Assembly: GCA_051883075.1 (NCBI GenBank)
Contig: JBJETA010000122.1
Location: 1-9,465, forward strand
Direction of reading: 5' to 3'
Source: Aminipila sp051883075
GTDB lineage: Bacteria > Bacillota > Clostridia > Peptostreptococcales > Anaerovoracaceae
DNA length: 9,465 nucleotides
The notes under the pieces are model-generated. The model was given only the letters and a program-made list of their open reading frames with translations. It was not told the DNA's origin and made no database searches. The position numbers and the translations under genes were made by a program. Shown piece after piece: positions 7,359 to 9,465 of this stretch (position 1 is its first letter; every line of letters starts with the position of its first letter).

Positions 7359-8444
7359 TTATTTAATGTTTTGCATACACATATCTGTAAGATATGGTTG
7401 GATTTTTTCTTTGAATTCTTTTATTGGTACATAGTATCTTCCCATGTTGCGAATCAATTCGAATTCTATTTGGACTTCTTCGCCATTTATCTCTGTAACA
7501 AATGTGTTATTGTCAAAGTAGTATTTATATCCCATATTACTTTTGTATCTGTTTTTTAAACCTGTTATTTCTACGGAAGGGCAAAGTTCAGATGTGTTGT
7601 TAACTCTAGGTACAGATTTTGTGTAAACATATGTTGGGACAGTAATATTTATTCCATCCGGAAGATTACCGCCTGGAATTGGAAGTGTATGATATCTTGG
7701 ATCAATCCAATCTACATCTAAATTCAGTTTCTCACAGGTTTCTCTTAATTGAACATAAGTACGGTCATTTTCGATTATTGAAGAACCAAGAGTTATAAAT
7801 CTGCCGTTTGCATATACATCGTATTTAAATGTAGAGGTTGTTGTGCCAATTTCATCTTTTAACTGAAATTCCTGCATACACATATCTGTAAGATATGGCT
7901 GAATCTTTTCTTTAAATTCTTCTACAGAAACATAATCCCGGCCATTGGAATGAACAATATCAACAGGCGTTTCTGTTTTTACTTCAACTGAATCATTTAC
8001 AAAGTTACCATTATCAAAATAGTATTTATATCCTTTGTCCTTAGTGTATCTACTTTTTAAACCTGTAATTTCAACTGCTTCAAACTTATTAGCTCTATCG
8101 CTTGCTTTAGTAATAGTCTGGGTATAAACAAAAGTAGGTGCAGTAAGGTTTATTCCTTCGAGCATATTTCCACCGGGAGAAGGTGCCATATGATATCTTG
8201 GGTCAATCCAGTCAACATCTACATTCACTTTACCACACAACTCTCTTAGCTGGACATAGGTTCTTCCGTCAACAATAATAGCGTTTTCTAATTGCACAGC
8301 CTGACCATTTACATATACTGGAAAGCCTAAAGCAGATGTAGCAGCTACAGCTTCAGTATAATTGTTCGGACAAGCCAATGGAGCTGATGCTCCAATGCAT
8401 GCTGCTACTAATGAGCATAATAATTTTAAGTTTTTTTTCTTCAT
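7359..8444 (-). CDS. Secreted protein with two copper amine oxidase N-terminal-like (stalk) repeats
   Basis: A 361-residue exported protein. MKKKNLKLLCSLVAACIGASAPLA is a Sec signal peptide; Cys25 has Pro at -3, so a lipoprotein site is doubtful. Two tandem repeats of about 153 residues follow (about 39-191 and 206-358, offset exactly 167 codons). Each begins with VYxNG...GRTYVQLRE (copper amine oxidase N-terminal/stalk-like, a wall or surface module in Bacillota that implies no oxidase activity), then DVDWIDPRYH, PGGN...GIN, an EITGLKxRY...GYKYYFDN segment and a conserved end EFKEKIQPYLTDMCMQ. Cys70/Cys237 and Cys189/Cys356 are equivalent in the repeats and could form one disulfide per module. 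No enzymatic motif or wall-anchor signal is seen. The start has GGAG 7 nt upstream. Codons are more AT-rich than in valS. The function is unknown, most likely surface or adhesion-like. Confidence 0.85.
   Translation of the reverse strand: MKKKNLKLLCSLVAACIGASAPLACPNNYTEAVAATSALGFPVYVNGQAVQLENAIIVDGRTYVQLRELCGKVNVDVDWIDPRYHMAPSPGGNMLEGINLTAPTFVYTQTITKASDRANKFEAVEITGLKSRYTKDKGYKYYFDNGNFVNDSVEVKTETPVDIVHSNGRDYVSVEEFKEKIQPYLTDMCMQEFQLKDEIGTTTSTFKYDVYANGRFITLGSSIIENDRTYVQLRETCEKLNLDVDWIDPRYHTLPIPGGNLPDGINITVPTYVYTKSVPRVNNTSELCPSVEITGLKNRYKSNMGYKYYFDNNTFVTEINGEEVQIEFELIRNMGRYYVPIKEFKEKIQPYLTDMCMQNIK
7371..7829 (-). repeat. Internal coding repeat, unit 2 (C-terminal)
   Basis: Encodes residues 206-358 of the secreted protein and aligns with 7872-8330 at a constant offset of 501 bp. 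A 26-bp stretch beginning at 7373 is identical to that beginning at 7874, suggesting a fairly recent duplication or gene conversion. Confidence 0.85.
7872..8330 (-). repeat. Internal coding repeat, unit 1 (N-terminal)
   Basis: Encodes residues 39-191 and is the partner of 7371-7829. The nucleotide match is also strong around TGATATCTTG (7690-7699 versus 8191-8200), which encodes the DPRYH region. Confidence 0.85.
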
Positions 8445-8486
8445 TTTTGAACTCCAATCGTTGCCTAATCTAATTTCTCATATATA

Positions 8487-8517
8487 TTTATAACAAAAAA
8501 ATACGTAATTGTGACAA
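8487..8517 (-). promoter_or_regulatory. Possible promoter of the secreted-protein gene
   Basis: On the minus strand, TTGTCA (8512-8517) and TTATAA or TATAAA (8487-8493), with an 18-19-bp spacer. The spacing is slightly long, but the position, about 45 bp before the ATG, fits. Confidence 0.4.
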
Positions 8518-8534
8518 TGAAATTTTATTTATTA

Positions 8535-8562
8535 AGCAGGCTGTCAGAAAAGATTGCCTGCT
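8535..8562. other. Inverted repeat in the divergent intergenic region
   Basis: AGCAGGC (8535-8541) and GCCTGCT (8556-8562) are perfect 7-bp inverted repeats around a 14-nt loop, in otherwise AT-rich DNA. They lie between the two divergent start codons and outside the predicted promoters, so they could be an operator or a remnant. No T-run supports a terminator. Confidence 0.4.
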
Positions 8563-8606
8563 AATTTAAATTAAGAATAAATTTTCAACAAAAAATAAAC
8601 AATTGA

Positions 8607-8615
8607 TGGTATACT
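8607..8615 (+). promoter_or_regulatory. Possible extended -10 promoter of the small membrane protein gene
   Basis: TGG-TATACT is a good extended -10 element, with no convincing -35 at 17 bp. Initiation near 8622 would leave a leader of about 118 nt. A weaker alternative is TTGACA (8649-8654), 16 bp, then TAAAAC (8671-8676). Confidence 0.4.
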
Positions 8616-8739
8616 GTTGCAGTATGTAAAAAGTGTTGTGTATGTGAGTTGACACCTAATGCAGCTATGTTAAAACGGTCTGGTAATAGTCAGTTTATTT
8701 GTTGAAGGAAATAATTTAGTATAAAAAGCAGGTGGATTA

Positions 8740-9105
8740 ATGGTAAATAAATTTATTAAAAATGGCATTATAGTTTTTCTTGTTGCTATAATAATTTGTC
8801 TTCTTGTATATATAGGAAATTTGAGAAGTGAATCGGAAAATTATATAGGAACATACCAAAAAGGTGAATATTATATTGTTCTTGATAGAGATGGCAACTA
8901 CTTAAAATACGAACAGTTTAACATATTAGATGAAGGAAAATATGAAATACTTCAAGATGGTATTATTGAAATTACAAGAAAAAATGGCGAAATAATGCAA
9001 TTAATTCGAATTTCAAAAGGTTTAATTTCGTATGAGGAAGAATCTATGTGCATCTATAAAAATATATCCAATAATCCTTTGTATATTAACATTGAAAATA
9101 CTTAA
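8740..9105 (+). CDS. Small single-pass membrane protein of unknown function
   Basis: A 121-residue protein that I do not recognise. A short basic N-terminus (MVNKFIKNG) precedes one hydrophobic helix, about residues 10-26 (IIVFLVAIIICLLVYIG), which is either a signal anchor or an uncleaved signal; there is no lipobox. The remaining 95 residues are predicted outside the membrane and look beta-rich: YIGTYQKGEYYIVLDRDGNY, then short strands separated by turns (GKYEI, GIIEITRKNG, MQLIRIS). This recalls the small lipocalin-like or beta-barrel extracytoplasmic domains common in Bacillota, but no family can be named. The ATG has AGGTGG 5 nt upstream. Codons are very AT-rich (AAA, ATA, AAT). It is divergent from the secreted repeat protein, inside the same repeat-bounded segment, so a shared surface role is possible but unproven. 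Confidence 0.75.
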   Translation: MVNKFIKNGIIVFLVAIIICLLVYIGNLRSESENYIGTYQKGEYYIVLDRDGNYLKYEQFNILDEGKYEILQDGIIEITRKNGEIMQLIRISKGLISYEEESMCIYKNISNNPLYINIENT

Positions 9106-9131
9106 TTAGCTAAAATGCCCTCGAAGAGAGC

Positions 9132-9145
9132 CAGCAAATTTGCTG
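9132..9145. other. 14-bp perfect palindrome after the small membrane protein gene
   Basis: CAGCAAATTTGCTG is its own reverse complement. As RNA it gives CAGCA/TGCTG with an AATT loop followed by ATTTT, so it may be a weak first terminator 27 nt after the stop codon. As DNA it could be a protein-binding site. Confidence 0.45.
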
Positions 9146-9155
9146 ATTTTGGAAC

Positions 9156-9193
9156 AAAAACCGAAGGCAGATAAGTCGCTGTCTTCGGTTTTT
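9156..9193. terminator. Bidirectional terminator between the two right-end genes
   Basis: AAAAACCGAAGGCAG (9156-9170) pairs with CTGTCTTCGGTTTTT (9179-9193), with one G-T wobble and an 8-nt loop. There are runs of five Ts on both strands. It serves the convergent small membrane protein and 60-residue protein genes. Confidence 0.85.
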
Positions 9194-9236
9194 GCTTATG
9201 GCTTTACATCTCCCTGTTTATAACTTATATAATTTG
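9156..9236 (+). repeat. Copy 2 of the terminator-plus-flank repeat
   Basis: Same orientation as 7256-7340. The hairpin, TTTTTGCTTATGGCTTTACATCT and the following AT-rich tail ending in AATTTG correspond with few differences. Together the copies bracket about 1.8 kb. Confidence 0.55.
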
Positions 9237-9240
9237 CATT

Positions 9241-9423
9241 TTAATCCTGAATTTTAAAATTGTCGGTATTGACCCCAAGTGCATGGAGCTTGTTTTCCTG
9301 TACTCTTATCTGGTAATCCAATTCTTTGTTAACTCCTTGTTCAGCCTCTTTAATCCTAAGCAGACTGACATAATAATTGATTTCGTTATTTATCATTTCA
9401 TCTCTACTCATATCATCACACAT
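9241..9423 (-). CDS. 60-residue hypothetical protein
   Basis: A 60-residue, soluble, mostly helical protein that I do not recognise. Residues about 8-48 (EMINNEINYYVSLLRIKEAE..., ELDYQIRVQENKLHAL) are rich in Glu, Lys, Leu and Asn with spaced hydrophobics and could form a short coiled coil or helical hairpin. No catalytic or metal motif is present. It is more than a chance frame: the ATG has a textbook AGGAGGT 9 nt upstream, a TATAAT -10 lies a further 20 bp upstream, and a terminator lies 48 bp beyond its stop codon. Its function cannot be inferred, and its upstream neighbour is outside the window. Confidence 0.65.
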   Translation of the reverse strand: MCDDMSRDEMINNEINYYVSLLRIKEAEQGVNKELDYQIRVQENKLHALGVNTDNFKIQD

Positions 9424-9458
9424 CCCCTTGTTACCTCCTATACAATATATTTGATTAC

Positions 9459-9464
9459 ATTATA
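9459..9464 (-). promoter_or_regulatory. -10 box of the 60-residue protein gene
   Basis: TATAAT on the minus strand, a consensus -10. Initiation near 9452 would give a leader of about 28 nt with AGGAGGT inside it. The -35 lies beyond the window edge. Confidence 0.55.
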
Positions 9465-9465
9465 C

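Noticed and set aside
7373..7398. Inverted repeat CATATC/GATATG as a regulatory site
   Set aside because: It is inside the coding repeat and encodes the conserved YLTDMCM end. It recurs 501 bp away only because the module is duplicated.
8368..8382. Lipobox at Cys25 of the secreted repeat protein
   Set aside because: The residues before Cys25 are P-L-A; Pro at -3 does not fit the usual Leu/Val/Ile. An ordinary Sec signal peptide is more likely.
1..9465. CRISPR array, tRNA or rRNA gene, phage or transposase genes
   Set aside because: No regularly spaced short repeats, no tRNA cloverleaf, and no integrase, transposase or structural phage motifs were seen on either strand.

Overview
The window suggests a low- to mid-GC Gram-positive anaerobe of the Clostridia (Bacillota). 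The reasons are a T-box leader in front of valS, strong AGGAGG-type ribosome binding sites, AGA/AAG-rich codon use, a long-type serine acetyltransferase, an HD-GYP protein and a secreted 'stalk' (copper amine oxidase N-terminal-like) protein. A genus cannot be named from the sequence alone.

Layout, left to right. (1) 3' end of a serine acetyltransferase gene (+). (2) HD-GYP cyclic-di-GMP phosphodiesterase (-). (3) HutD/Ves-family cupin fused to a C-terminal two-helix membrane segment (+). (4) Low-specificity L-threonine aldolase (-). (5) Valyl-tRNA synthetase with a complete T-box riboswitch leader (+). (6) Secreted protein made of two 153-residue repeats (-). (7) Small single-pass membrane protein (+). 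(8) 60-residue unknown protein (-). The eight genes alternate strand strictly. Each appears monocistronic, and every convergent junction carries one hairpin that has T-runs on both strands and so can stop transcription from both sides.

Genes 1-5 are ordinary chromosomal functions: cysteine synthesis, c-di-GMP turnover, amino-acid metabolism and translation. Genes 6-8 are more AT-rich and look accessory. Genes 6 and 7 lie between two related copies of a terminator-plus-flank sequence (about 7256-7340 and 9156-9236), so they could be an inserted or exchangeable cassette downstream of valS.

The most interesting regulatory element is the 227-nt divergent region between genes 2 and 3. One palindromic hexamer, TTGCAA (1641-1646), sits exactly 17 bp from a good -10 box on each strand, so a single -35 element appears to be shared by two mutually exclusive promoters. 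I see no obvious phage, CRISPR or defence system. The best candidates for something undescribed are the HutD-membrane fusion, the duplicated secreted protein with its small membrane neighbour, and the start of the acetyltransferase fragment, where the catalytic Asp segment is missing.
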